NCBI GenBank assembly: GCA_964628835.1
Contig: CAZVME010000058.1
Coordinates: 1-20,697, forward strand
Length of the DNA: 20,697 nt
Source of the DNA: JAAGZL01 sp964628835
Lineage (GTDB): Bacteria > Pseudomonadota > Gammaproteobacteria > Chromatiales > Chromatiaceae
Direction of reading: 5' to 3'
Position 1 is the stretch's first letter, and each line of letters begins with the position of its first letter. Of this stretch, positions 12,853 through 19,678 are shown piece after piece. The position numbers and the translations under genes were made by a program. Under the pieces are notes generated by a model, which had not been told where the DNA came from, did no database searches, and saw only the letters and a list, made by a program, of their open reading frames with translations.

Positions 12853-15819
12853 TCAAACAGAGAAATTACTATTTAGTAACCTTGAGAATTTGTCGGTACC
12901 GACGGGTTTACTAAACAGATAACCTTGTACCGTCCCACAACCAAGCTTTTTGATCATATTTAATTGTTCGGATGTCTCAACGCCTTCAGCAATAATCCTA
13001 TGTCCCAGTTTATGGCCCATATCTATCATGGAGCTAATCAAGATCAGTGCTTCCGTATCGGTAAGCATGTCATCAATAAAGTATTTATCGATTTTAAGGA
13101 AATCAACGTTAAGGTGTTTAAGTGATGCAAAAGATGAATAACCTGTTCCAAAATCATCGATTGCCAGTAAAATGCCAAGATCTCTTAACTCTTTAAAAAC
13201 TAAGAGATTTTCTTGGTCAGTCTGCGCAACACTCTCGGTAACTTCCAACAGCAGTTCACCTGGAGCCATACCTGTCTCATCGATAACACGCTTAATCAGT
13301 GAGACAATATCCTTGTCGAGAAAGTGGCTTGGAGAAATATTCACGGCTATATGCGGAGCAGACAAACCTGCTTTCTTCCAGGCGATTGCCTGGCTGCAGG
13401 CTGTGTACAATACCCATTCGGTGAGTGGTTTTATCATACCGATTCGTTCGGCTGTAGCGATAAATTCAATTGGTTGGACTTGGCCAAGGACTGGGTGGTG
13501 CCAGCGTGACAATGCCTCAACACCAATGATTTCACCAGTATTTACATTTACCTGGGGTTGATAAACGAGTGACAACTGTTGCTTTTCGATCGCTTCCCTT
13601 AGGTGCTGCTCGAACTTGAAACGATACTCTGCCCTATGGGTAAACTCAGGTTTATAGAAAGCGTAGCGATTTTTGCCACATTCTTTCGCAGCGTAAAGTG
13701 AGGTGTCTGCTGCTTTTAACAAGGTCGATAGATTTCCTCCATCTTCAGGATAGTGTGCGATCCCAATACTGCAAGCCGGCGTGATTTTCCTGCCAGAAAG
13801 CTCAATGGATTGAGAGACAATATCGAGACAACGTTGAGCAACATTGGCAGCAACATAATTATCAATTACATCTTCAACGAGAATGCAGAACTCGTCACCA
13901 CTGATGCGACCGATATAATCAATATCCCGACTGGCACTTGCCAGACGCTTGGCAACTACCTTGAGGAGTAAATCGCCCACATCGTGCCCAAGACTGTCAT
14001 TAATATTTTTGAAGTCATCCAGGTCAATGTATAAAAGGCTAAATCGGCGTTTTTGACGTTCGGATCTTTTTATGGATTCTTCAAGGCTTTGATAAAAGTG
14101 GGCGCGGCTGGCAAGCCCAGTTAGTTCATCAATATAGGCTAACTGCCGTATACGCTCTTGGTCCTGGTCCCGCATCATGACAATACTGGAAAGTCTTGCC
14201 GCAGATATGAGATCATTTGATTCCTCCTCATTTGGCAGTGCCGGATGGTTGTAATACATGCCAAATGCACCTAATACTTTTCCTGAGGAATTCTTAATGG
14301 GCTCAGACCAGCAGCAACGCATACCATGGGGTAGGGCTACATGTTTTATCTCGGCCCATTTGGGATCAGTTTCTATATTTTCAACAAGGCAACGCTTTCC
14401 GGTGTAAGTAGAAGTTCCGCATGAACCAACATCAGGACCGTATTCCAGACCGTGCACTGCATCACAATATTCCTTTGGCAGGCTTGGTGCCCCTCCGTGT
14501 ATGAGTTTACCGTCATGTAACTCAAGCATTGAGCATCGCATTCCAGGATGGCGCTCCTCATGCATTATTGCGATCGCGTCATAGATACTGGATGCGAGTT
14601 CTCCTTTCGCAATCATCTCAAGAATCTCGGCATTTCTGTCAGCAAACAATTCTGACTTCTTGCGTTTGGAAATGTCTTCCGAAATACCCAGCAGGTAGAT
14701 TGGCTCGCCGGAATCGTCATGTATCGGGATTTTCTTGGTATGCAGTATGCGGGTGCCACGCTTGCGGGTCTTAATGGGTTCCTCTGGAATATCTACAAGT
14801 CTTCCGCCGTTTAATACTTCTCTGTCTTTTTTGATGAAAAAGTCTGCCTCCTCCTTGGGAAAGAAATCATAATCGTTTTTCGATATCAGCTCGTCTCTCG
14901 AATAACCTAGTATGTCCTCGCCCGCTTTATTAAAGCTTACAAAATGCAAATCCCCCGCATTCTTGACAAAGATCATGTCAGGAATATTTTCAATGATTGC
15001 GTTGAGAAACCACTCATTACGTTTTAATGCATCTTGAGCTTTATTTCGTATCCTTATTTCGTTCGTTAGCTTTTCATTACTATCTTTTAGCTGCTTCGTC
15101 CTTTTATTTACAACTTCCTCTAGGTGTTGCTGGTGATGCTCAAGCAGTGTTTGAGTTTTCTTGCGTTCTTCTACTTCGCTGTACAGTGTGCTGACCAGGT
15201 TTTTGTTTTTGTATTCTAACAGGAAGGTATTTTCGAGATGTTTATTAGTCTTTATGCTTACATAATAAATGAGTGCAATATAAAGAATTACTGCAGATGT
15301 TAGTAGGGTCCTGGTCTCATCTAGTTGCGTATATAGAACTCCTGGTAATACGACAGCCGAAGGTAGGCTGGAAGATACAAGGGCAGGTAAATAAGGAGAA
15401 AGTACAGGGACCGCAGCACCTAGTACGCCCAATATAATCAATACAATTGCAGTCTGATAGGTAGGATCATCAACAGTAAGAAATAAAAGGCACAGCATAC
15501 CCCAGCCGATGCCAGCGATTGCTGTGTTAAAAAAATATTTTCTGGCCCAGCGAGGGGCATTTTCAGGGATATATGACGAGTTAAACTGCCTTTTTAAAAC
15601 AAGACGTGATATTGCAATAGAGAGCATCCACGCAGACCACCCACTCAGAAGTAGGGGATCTATAGCTTTAAATAATCCCAGCCAGGCGGCAACTGCAATG
15701 ATTATGATTCCAATGGCAGATGGTATTGCGTTGTCATAGATGCCCCGAACCTGTTCCGATTTGACAAATAAGTCTTTGTCTACTTTCATGGCAACTGCAG
15801 TATCCCGTACTTGTGACAT
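12853..15819 (-). CDS. Membrane-anchored PAS-GAF-GGDEF-EAL cyclic-di-GMP protein
   Basis: A 988-residue bifunctional-type regulator of c-di-GMP. Order: an N-terminal membrane module with about six helices (30-195); a coiled coil (about 200-265); PAS with its C-terminal motif (about 268-388, LLGISEDISKRK); GAF (about 400-545, GPDVGSCGTSTYTGKRC); GGDEF (about 560-725); and EAL (about 735-985). The cyclase signature is SGDEF at 640-644 instead of GGDEF. The inhibitory RxxD is present as RDID at 631-634, five residues before it. The phosphodiesterase half looks complete: EAL 768-770, NISPSHF, EVTESV (859-864), DDFGTGYSS (888-896), KIDKYFID and AEGVET. Net activity could therefore be degradation of c-di-GMP, with the cyclase weak or allosteric. 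The ATG at 15819 has no clear ribosome site, and an ATG at 15789 is an alternative. Confidence 0.95.
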   Translation of the reverse strand: MSQVRDTAVAMKVDKDLFVKSEQVRGIYDNAIPSAIGIIIIAVAAWLGLFKAIDPLLLSGWSAWMLSIAISRLVLKRQFNSSYIPENAPRWARKYFFNTAIAGIGWGMLCLLFLTVDDPTYQTAIVLIILGVLGAAVPVLSPYLPALVSSSLPSAVVLPGVLYTQLDETRTLLTSAVILYIALIYYVSIKTNKHLENTFLLEYKNKNLVSTLYSEVEERKKTQTLLEHHQQHLEEVVNKRTKQLKDSNEKLTNEIRIRNKAQDALKRNEWFLNAIIENIPDMIFVKNAGDLHFVSFNKAGEDILGYSRDELISKNDYDFFPKEEADFFIKKDREVLNGGRLVDIPEEPIKTRKRGTRILHTKKIPIHDDSGEPIYLLGISEDISKRKKSELFADRNAEILEMIAKGELASSIYDAIAIMHEERHPGMRCSMLELHDGKLIHGGAPSLPKEYCDAVHGLEYGPDVGSCGTSTYTGKRCLVENIETDPKWAEIKHVALPHGMRCCWSEPIKNSSGKVLGAFGMYYNHPALPNEEESNDLISAARLSSIVMMRDQDQERIRQLAYIDELTGLASRAHFYQSLEESIKRSERQKRRFSLLYIDLDDFKNINDSLGHDVGDLLLKVVAKRLASASRDIDYIGRISGDEFCILVEDVIDNYVAANVAQRCLDIVSQSIELSGRKITPACSIGIAHYPEDGGNLSTLLKAADTSLYAAKECGKNRYAFYKPEFTHRAEYRFKFEQHLREAIEKQQLSLVYQPQVNVNTGEIIGVEALSRWHHPVLGQVQPIEFIATAERIGMIKPLTEWVLYTACSQAIAWKKAGLSAPHIAVNISPSHFLDKDIVSLIKRVIDETGMAPGELLLEVTESVAQTDQENLLVFKELRDLGILLAIDDFGTGYSSFASLKHLNVDFLKIDKYFIDDMLTDTEALILISSMIDMGHKLGHRIIAEGVETSEQLNMIKKLGCGTVQGYLFSKPVGTDKFSRLLNSNFSV

Positions 15820-16072
15820 ATTGGAACCATTTGACTATGAATGATTTCTGTCGATCGTATAAATATAGTTCCTGGGTTCCTGGGTGTCTACTCTTGACAC
15901 ATTGCGGACTATCCGGCTATATCTAAACTTGTTTTCAAATGCGTAAGATTAAATTTAGATTACTACAGGTTACCTATTTGGTTTTGCTTGAAAGTTAGCA
16001 CTTCCATCAAAGAGGTAGCCCTCACTTTTTCAAGCGCGGTGCCAGATCTTATTAAAACTAGATCAAAACTTA

Positions 16073-16264
16073 CTAATGGCAATGCACTAAACCAGTTTTA
16101 TGGTTTTTGTGGCAGCACTGTCCTGGGGGTGAACTCTGCCTGCAACCTCCACCGTGTTCAACAGTATCATTCTTAAACCCGGTCATTGGGGTAACACCTG
16201 CAATGGCTTGAATTTCTCCAAAACCAACTAATACCACTACAGCAACAATCATAAGTGCCTTCAT
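16073..16264 (-). CDS. Small secreted Cys/His-rich protein, unknown function
   Basis: This 63-residue precursor starts at ATG 16264, with AAGGAGG just ahead (an adjacent ATG at 16267 is too close to it). Residues 1-22 form a signal peptide (MKALMIVAVVVLVGFGEIQA, cleavage near IAG). The mature part of about 40 residues ends in a dense cluster: C41, then PPGQCCHKNHKTGLVHCH with C50, C51, H52, H55, H61, C62 and H63. This could bind a metal or form disulphides in the periplasm. I have a vague memory of similar short exported proteins with a CCH..H.TG..HCH tail, but no known function. It lies 253 bp upstream of the GGDEF-EAL gene on the same strand, too far to assume an operon. Confidence 0.7.
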   Translation of the reverse strand: MKALMIVAVVVLVGFGEIQAIAGVTPMTGFKNDTVEHGGGCRQSSPPGQCCHKNHKTGLVHCH

Positions 16265-16318
16265 CATTATCCTCCTTATTCCTTGATATAACACACAGTC
16301 ACATTAGCAGGATCACCT

Positions 16319-16620
16319 ACGAATAAACAACTAACAATCTTCGATCCCCCCGATCTGGGATCAGTCCGTACCACTATAGATGAAATCACAGGTGCCCCGC
16401 TGTTTGTGGCTGCTGATGTGGCTCGGGTGTTGTGATATACAAACCCACGCAAAGCTGTAGCGGATCACTGCAAGGGGTGACGAAACGTGACACCCTTACT
16501 CCAGGCGGTATACAGCAAATCTCTCTCTTCCCCGTTTGTGGCTCGGTTGGTGACTGAGGATGAGTTGGTTCTGCTTGTAATGGAGTCATACCCCCGCTGC
16601 CGGCCATGGAGAGCAAACGC
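16319..16620 (+). pseudogene. BRO-N type phage antirepressor, decayed
   Basis: Reading from 16319 gives, in one frame, NKQLTIFDPPDLGSVRTTID, then EITGAPLFVAADVARVL and TNPRKAVADHCKG, which is the BRO-N domain of phage antirepressors. The gene is dead in several ways. The expected ATG is ACG at 16319-16321, although an AGGA ribosome site remains. A TGA (16433-16435) stands where the family has Gly in GYTNP. A one-base loss after CKG puts TGA at 16478-16480, while the other frame continues VTKRDTLTPGGIQQISLFP. Beyond about 16540 only fragments can be matched (LVTEDELVLLVMES). It marks a former prophage or phage-derived island. Confidence 0.75.
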
Positions 16621-17023
16621 GAAGGCCGATAGTCCCCAGTAGGCGATGCCGTCTGTAGATTCGGAATTAGGATCGGTAGCGAGTGATGCAGAAGATACAG
16701 CAGCGGCTATCATCGCCGTAGAGTCATTGAGGGAGTCATGATGTAGTGAGCACAAGCAGCTTGCTGCAATGTGCATACGGAATCGTGACGTACGCAGGAC
16801 GGCTGGGGCAAAAGGAAAGGCTGCCGCGTTTGCGAGTCATTTTTGGATAGGGATAGCCAAAAATGTTTTACGAGATAGCGGCACTATCGACTACCAACTT
16901 ACACAAACAATAGTTATCCTCTCCAGAAGGTCACAACTTATCTGCATAAATGGCCGAGCGGTAGAGAAGTCTCGTAGATATTTAGTGTAGGGAAAGTGAA
17001 TTCAGCTATAATTCCATATTTTT
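16621..17023. other. Gene-free debris right of the antirepressor remnant
   Basis: About 400 bases with no gene I can support. A minus-strand frame (16776 to 16465) contains a somewhat protein-like stretch (DPNSESTDGIAYWGLSAF), but its second half is the antisense of the antirepressor remnant. It may be another phage scrap. The rest looks non-coding. Confidence 0.4.
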
Positions 17024-17374
17024 CTACTTATATCTGGTTTCTTGCTCAGTTAAATATTGTACAAAGGCATGGGAAGCTTTGATGGTTGTATCAGAAGGGT
17101 TCTTTTTGCAGTGGCTAGTAAGCCATAAGCGTATCGTTTCATGATGTGGTTGGTTGATGGTGGATCGTGAATAATTATACCGGTACCAACTATGTGAAAT
17201 TAAGTAAGCGGCTACCCATTGTGTAAAGAATTGTTGCCGACCCAGGTTATCCTCGTTTAATGCAATAACCCATTCCCCACAGGAGAGAGAGCCACTGCCA
17301 ACCGCGTATACAGTATCGGCATTTGTATTTATGGGAAAAAACCACAAAGAAAATATTAGGATCAAGTAACGCAT
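17024..17374 (-). CDS. Small secreted two-cysteine protein, unknown function
   Basis: A 116-residue precursor with signal peptide MRYLILIFSLWFFPINTNA (cleavage before D20). The mature protein has SLSCGEWVIAL (Cys32), a middle WVAAYLISHSWYRY, and IRLWLTSHCKKNPSDTTIKA (Cys89), then an end helix. The spacing C-G-x-W ... W-x-x-x-x-C-x-x-x-P is like small periplasmic proteins with one disulphide (HdeA/Rap1a-like size and helix content); that link is from memory and unproven. GAGGG lies about seven bases ahead of ATG 17374. It stands alone, bordered by mobile-element debris on both sides. Confidence 0.65.
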   Translation of the reverse strand: MRYLILIFSLWFFPINTNADTVYAVGSGSLSCGEWVIALNEDNLGRQQFFTQWVAAYLISHSWYRYNYSRSTINQPHHETIRLWLTSHCKKNPSDTTIKASHAFVQYLTEQETRYK

Positions 17375-17536
17375 ATCCGTCCCTCTCTCTGAGTTAGTTG
17401 TGAATAACGTTCAAGGCAGAGATGGAAATTGATATCTCTGCATACTCCTGGAATCTATATATACCTTGCGCATATAGAGGTTATCAGAGAATCGGTCTTC
17501 TAGAAACCTTTCCATGTAAATTTGTTAGCCCAAAGC

Positions 17537-17626
17537 TGTAATGTCCCTTCTTGATTTTAGGAGGGGTAGTGACAGAGGAGACCATCACATTGAGTCATCG
17601 TGAACTCGACCAGGTATCAGTCATTC
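17537..17626 (+). pseudogene. 5' scrap of an ISNCY-type transposase, cut by the IS3 element
   Basis: A GTG at 17569 with AGGAGGGG ahead begins VTEETITLSHRELDQVSVI, which resembles the first residues of ISNCY (IS1202-like) transposases. The frame then runs into the IS3 left end and stops within it. The segment TGTAATGTCCC from 17537 may be that element's own terminal repeat. The rest of the transposase is not found to the right of the IS3 copy, so the older element was deleted as well as interrupted. Confidence 0.5.
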
Positions 17627-17697
17627 GGTAATCCACCCGATAAATAACTGAGGTGAAAAGTAGAATTTTCTTGTAATCTATATCCAGGAGATTCTGC

Positions 17698-17964
17698 ATG
17701 AAAAAATCAAGATATTCAGACAGCCAGAACATGGCTATTCTCAAACAAGCTGAGGCTGGCAGCCCAGTACCAGAGCTATGCCGTGAGCATGGCATGAGTA
17801 GCGCTACCTTCTATAAGTGGCGCAGTAAGTATGGAGGTATGGATGCCTCAATGATGGCAAGGCTCAAGGAACTAGAAGAAGAGAACCGCCGCCTGAAGAA
17901 GATGTACGCTGAGGAGCGTCTCAAAGCTGAAATCGTCCAGGAGGCTCTACAAAAAAAGTGGTAA
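17698..17964 (+). CDS. IS3-family transposase OrfA (helix-turn-helix subunit)
   Basis: The 88-residue OrfA binds the IS ends and, alone, tends to restrain transposition. It has an HTH_Tnp_1 domain (about 3-50: ILKQAEAGSPVPELCREHGM, then SSATFYKWRSKYGG) followed by a leucine-zipper helix (about 55-86) for dimerisation. It looks like the IS407 group. AGGAG lies seven bases ahead of ATG 17698. Its end overlaps orfB. A_AAA_AAG at 17952-17958 is the classic IS3 slippery heptamer, which shifts ribosomes by -1 to make the OrfAB transposase. Confidence 0.9.
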   Translation: MKKSRYSDSQNMAILKQAEAGSPVPELCREHGMSSATFYKWRSKYGGMDASMMARLKELEEENRRLKKMYAEERLKAEIVQEALQKKW

Positions 17965-18782
17965 AGCCATCTCGATTGAAAGAGGTGGCACAGAATGCTG
18001 TTAAATGTAGAGGAGTGAGTATTCGACTAGCTTGCTCTGCGGTTGGTGTTAGTGAGACCTGCTATCGTTACCGGCCTAAGCTGAGTAGCGAAAATGCCGA
18101 GATTGCAGATTGGTTGATTAGATTGACCCACAACCAACGCAACTGGGGGTTTGGTCTTTGCTATTTATACTTGCGTAACGTCAAAGGCTTTGGCTGGAAC
18201 CACAAGCGGATTTATCGCATTTACAGAGAGTTGGAGCTTAATCTACGCATCAAGCCGAAGAAACGGCTGGTACGGGAGGTACCGAAGCCATTGGCGGTAC
18301 CCAACGTAATCAATGACTGCTGGTCTATGGACTTTATGCATGATCAGCTTGAGGATGGGCGGAGCTATCGATTATTCAATGTCATAGATGACTTTAATCG
18401 TGAAGGACTGGCCATAGAGGTAGACTTCTCCCTTCCAGCATCTAGAGTGATATGTGCCTTAGATCAGATAATTGCTTGGCGAGGCAAGCCCAAACAGATA
18501 TACTGCGACTCCAGCCCGGAGTACATAAGTGGCTTGCTGGCTACTTGGACGAAAAGCATGGATATAGATTTAATATTCATCCAGCCAGGTAATCCCCAAC
18601 AGAATGCCTATGTCGAAAGATATAACCGAACTGTTCGATATGATTGGCTGGCGCAATATCTTTTTCGTAGCATCGAAGAGGTTCAGGAGTACGCTACACG
18701 TTGGCTATGGACTTACAACAATGAACGGCCCAATATGGCACTTGGCGGCATAACACCAAAGCAAAAACTGTTAGCTGCTTAA
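17958..18782 (+). CDS. IS3-family transposase OrfB (DDE catalytic subunit)
   Basis: The 274-residue catalytic part is normally made as an OrfAB fusion through the -1 slip at 17952-17958; the GTG at 17958 is just the frame's nominal start. An N-terminal HTH_21-like region (about 45-100) precedes the rve integrase core. The acidic triad is D125 (SMDFMHD), D184 (IYCD) and E220 (AYVERYN), with exactly 35 residues between the last two (DD35E). The C-terminus YNNERPNMALGGITPKQKL is typical of the IS407 group. The usual CDNGPEY reads CDSSPEY here, two substitutions beside the catalytic Asp that might reduce activity. The frame is otherwise intact. Confidence 0.93.
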   Translation: MVKPSRLKEVAQNAVKCRGVSIRLACSAVGVSETCYRYRPKLSSENAEIADWLIRLTHNQRNWGFGLCYLYLRNVKGFGWNHKRIYRIYRELELNLRIKPKKRLVREVPKPLAVPNVINDCWSMDFMHDQLEDGRSYRLFNVIDDFNREGLAIEVDFSLPASRVICALDQIIAWRGKPKQIYCDSSPEYISGLLATWTKSMDIDLIFIQPGNPQQNAYVERYNRTVRYDWLAQYLFRSIEEVQEYATRWLWTYNNERPNMALGGITPKQKLLAA

Positions 18783-18848
18783 CATCCTACTTTTAACTTC
18801 GGTTAGAAATGGGGGGATTACATAACGACATTAAGAACGAGAATTGAT

Positions 18849-19271
18849 ATGCCTCATATTGAATGGAATGAGTCGTTTAGCGTAAATAACGCTGGGCTTG
18901 ATGACCAACACAAACAGTGGATCAATATCCACAATGAGCTACATAACAGATTGGTAGATAGTGAAGAGAAAACAGGTGCTGATTCAATGGCGTCTGATGC
19001 CCTGCATTCGATGCTGTATTATGCCAGGTATCATTTTGCCTTTGAAGAGGAGTATATGGATAAGATTGGTTATGCCGAATCAACAGCGCACAAGAGGGTG
19101 CATAAGGATTTCGATAGCAAGATTTACCAATACTGTCGAGATATGCATGATGGGAAAATGGTCTTAAGTACCTGGCTTATGAAGGAATTAAAAAATTGGC
19201 TTTTGAATCATATCCTCATCGAAGATCAAAAATATTGTAGGTTTGCAGCGGAAAGAGAGACTGTAACTTAG
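18849..19271 (+). CDS. Bacteriohemerythrin
   Basis: A single-domain 140-residue oxygen-binding di-iron protein, cytoplasmic (no signal peptide). All seven iron ligands are visible with canonical spacing: H21 (DDQHKQW), H62 and E66 (YHFAFE), H81 and H85 (HKRVH), H121 and D126 (HILIED). Such proteins carry or sense O2, and in some bacteria buffer NO or serve aerotaxis. The short N-terminus MPHIEWNESFSV is the family's normal start. The IS3 element ends 26 bp before the ATG, so the original promoter has probably been displaced and expression may depend on the IS. The ribosome site is weak (GAACGAG). Confidence 0.93.
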   Translation: MPHIEWNESFSVNNAGLDDQHKQWINIHNELHNRLVDSEEKTGADSMASDALHSMLYYARYHFAFEEEYMDKIGYAESTAHKRVHKDFDSKIYQYCRDMHDGKMVLSTWLMKELKNWLLNHILIEDQKYCRFAAERETVT

Positions 19272-19319
19272 ATTGTATATCTGCCTATCATTAACCCTGG
19301 AAAGGGAGATATGTTAATC

Positions 19320-19507
19320 ATGAACAAGAAGGAACTGGAAGCTTTTGCCCACGAAGCGGTAAAAGGAATCACAATCAAAAAAACTTCAACTTCTTTAGTT
19401 AGATGCTGACCAAGCTCTCGGTTGAGACAGCACTATCAAAACAGTTTGCGCAGGATATGGGTACAACAGGCAAAGGCAAGCGACTGGTTGACTCACTATT
19501 GAAGTAG
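19320..19507 (+). pseudogene. IS256-type transposase N-terminal remnant
   Basis: ATG at 19320 reads MNKKELEAFAHEAVKGI, like the start of IS256 (mutator) transposases, then stops at TGA 19407-19409. A second frame gives NFNFFS, a stop (TAG where Gln would fit), then MLTKLSVETAL, which is the next conserved block. The following KQFAQDMGTTGKGKRLVDSL to TAG at 19505 has no match I recognise. At least one frameshift and one nonsense change, and the missing catalytic domain, show it is dead. A good AAGGGAGA lies ahead of the ATG. Confidence 0.6.
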
Positions 19508-19678
19508 GTTGTCAGTTGGTTCTGCGTATTACACCTGGTTGCCTACTGCCAGTAGAAGAAATAAGGTGTTTATCGTAGGCCGCTGCTCTGCACCACAAAA
19601 CACTTCTGGAACTGAATCCGTTAAGTACGGAAGTGCCACGATACGGGCCAGTCAATACCATGGTAACTACATCACCAT
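19508..19678 (+). other. Spacer with possible tyrosine-recombinase scrap
   Basis: No intact gene. One plus-strand frame reads CLLPVEEIRCLS, stop, AAALHHKTLLEL, which resembles the LP..L..EEI..LL.AA...H.TLL.L entry of phage-type integrases, then loses similarity. This is too short for a firm call but fits the surrounding mobile debris. Confidence 0.3.

Larger units (their letters stand above)
17627..18822 (+). mobile_element. IS3-family insertion sequence, apparently complete
   Basis: About 1196 bp, encoding orfA and orfB joined by a programmed frameshift site. The ends are imperfect inverted repeats of about 40 bp: left GGTAATCCACCC (17627 on) with TAACTGAGGTGAAAAGTAG, right (read from 18822) TGTAATCCCCCC with TAACCGAAGTTAAAAGTAG. 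No 3-4 bp target duplication is obvious next to these ends, so the exact borders may be off by a few bases, or a flank was lost by recombination. It sits in a remnant of another transposase and ends 26 bp before the hemerythrin gene. Confidence 0.85.

Noticed and set aside
15868..15883. Tandem GTTCCTGG GTTCCTGG before the GGDEF-EAL gene
   Set aside because: Only two 8-base units; too short to claim an operator or repeat array.
16465..16776. 103-codon minus-strand frame
   Set aside because: Half of it is the antisense of the BRO-N remnant, and no family or ribosome site is recognised.
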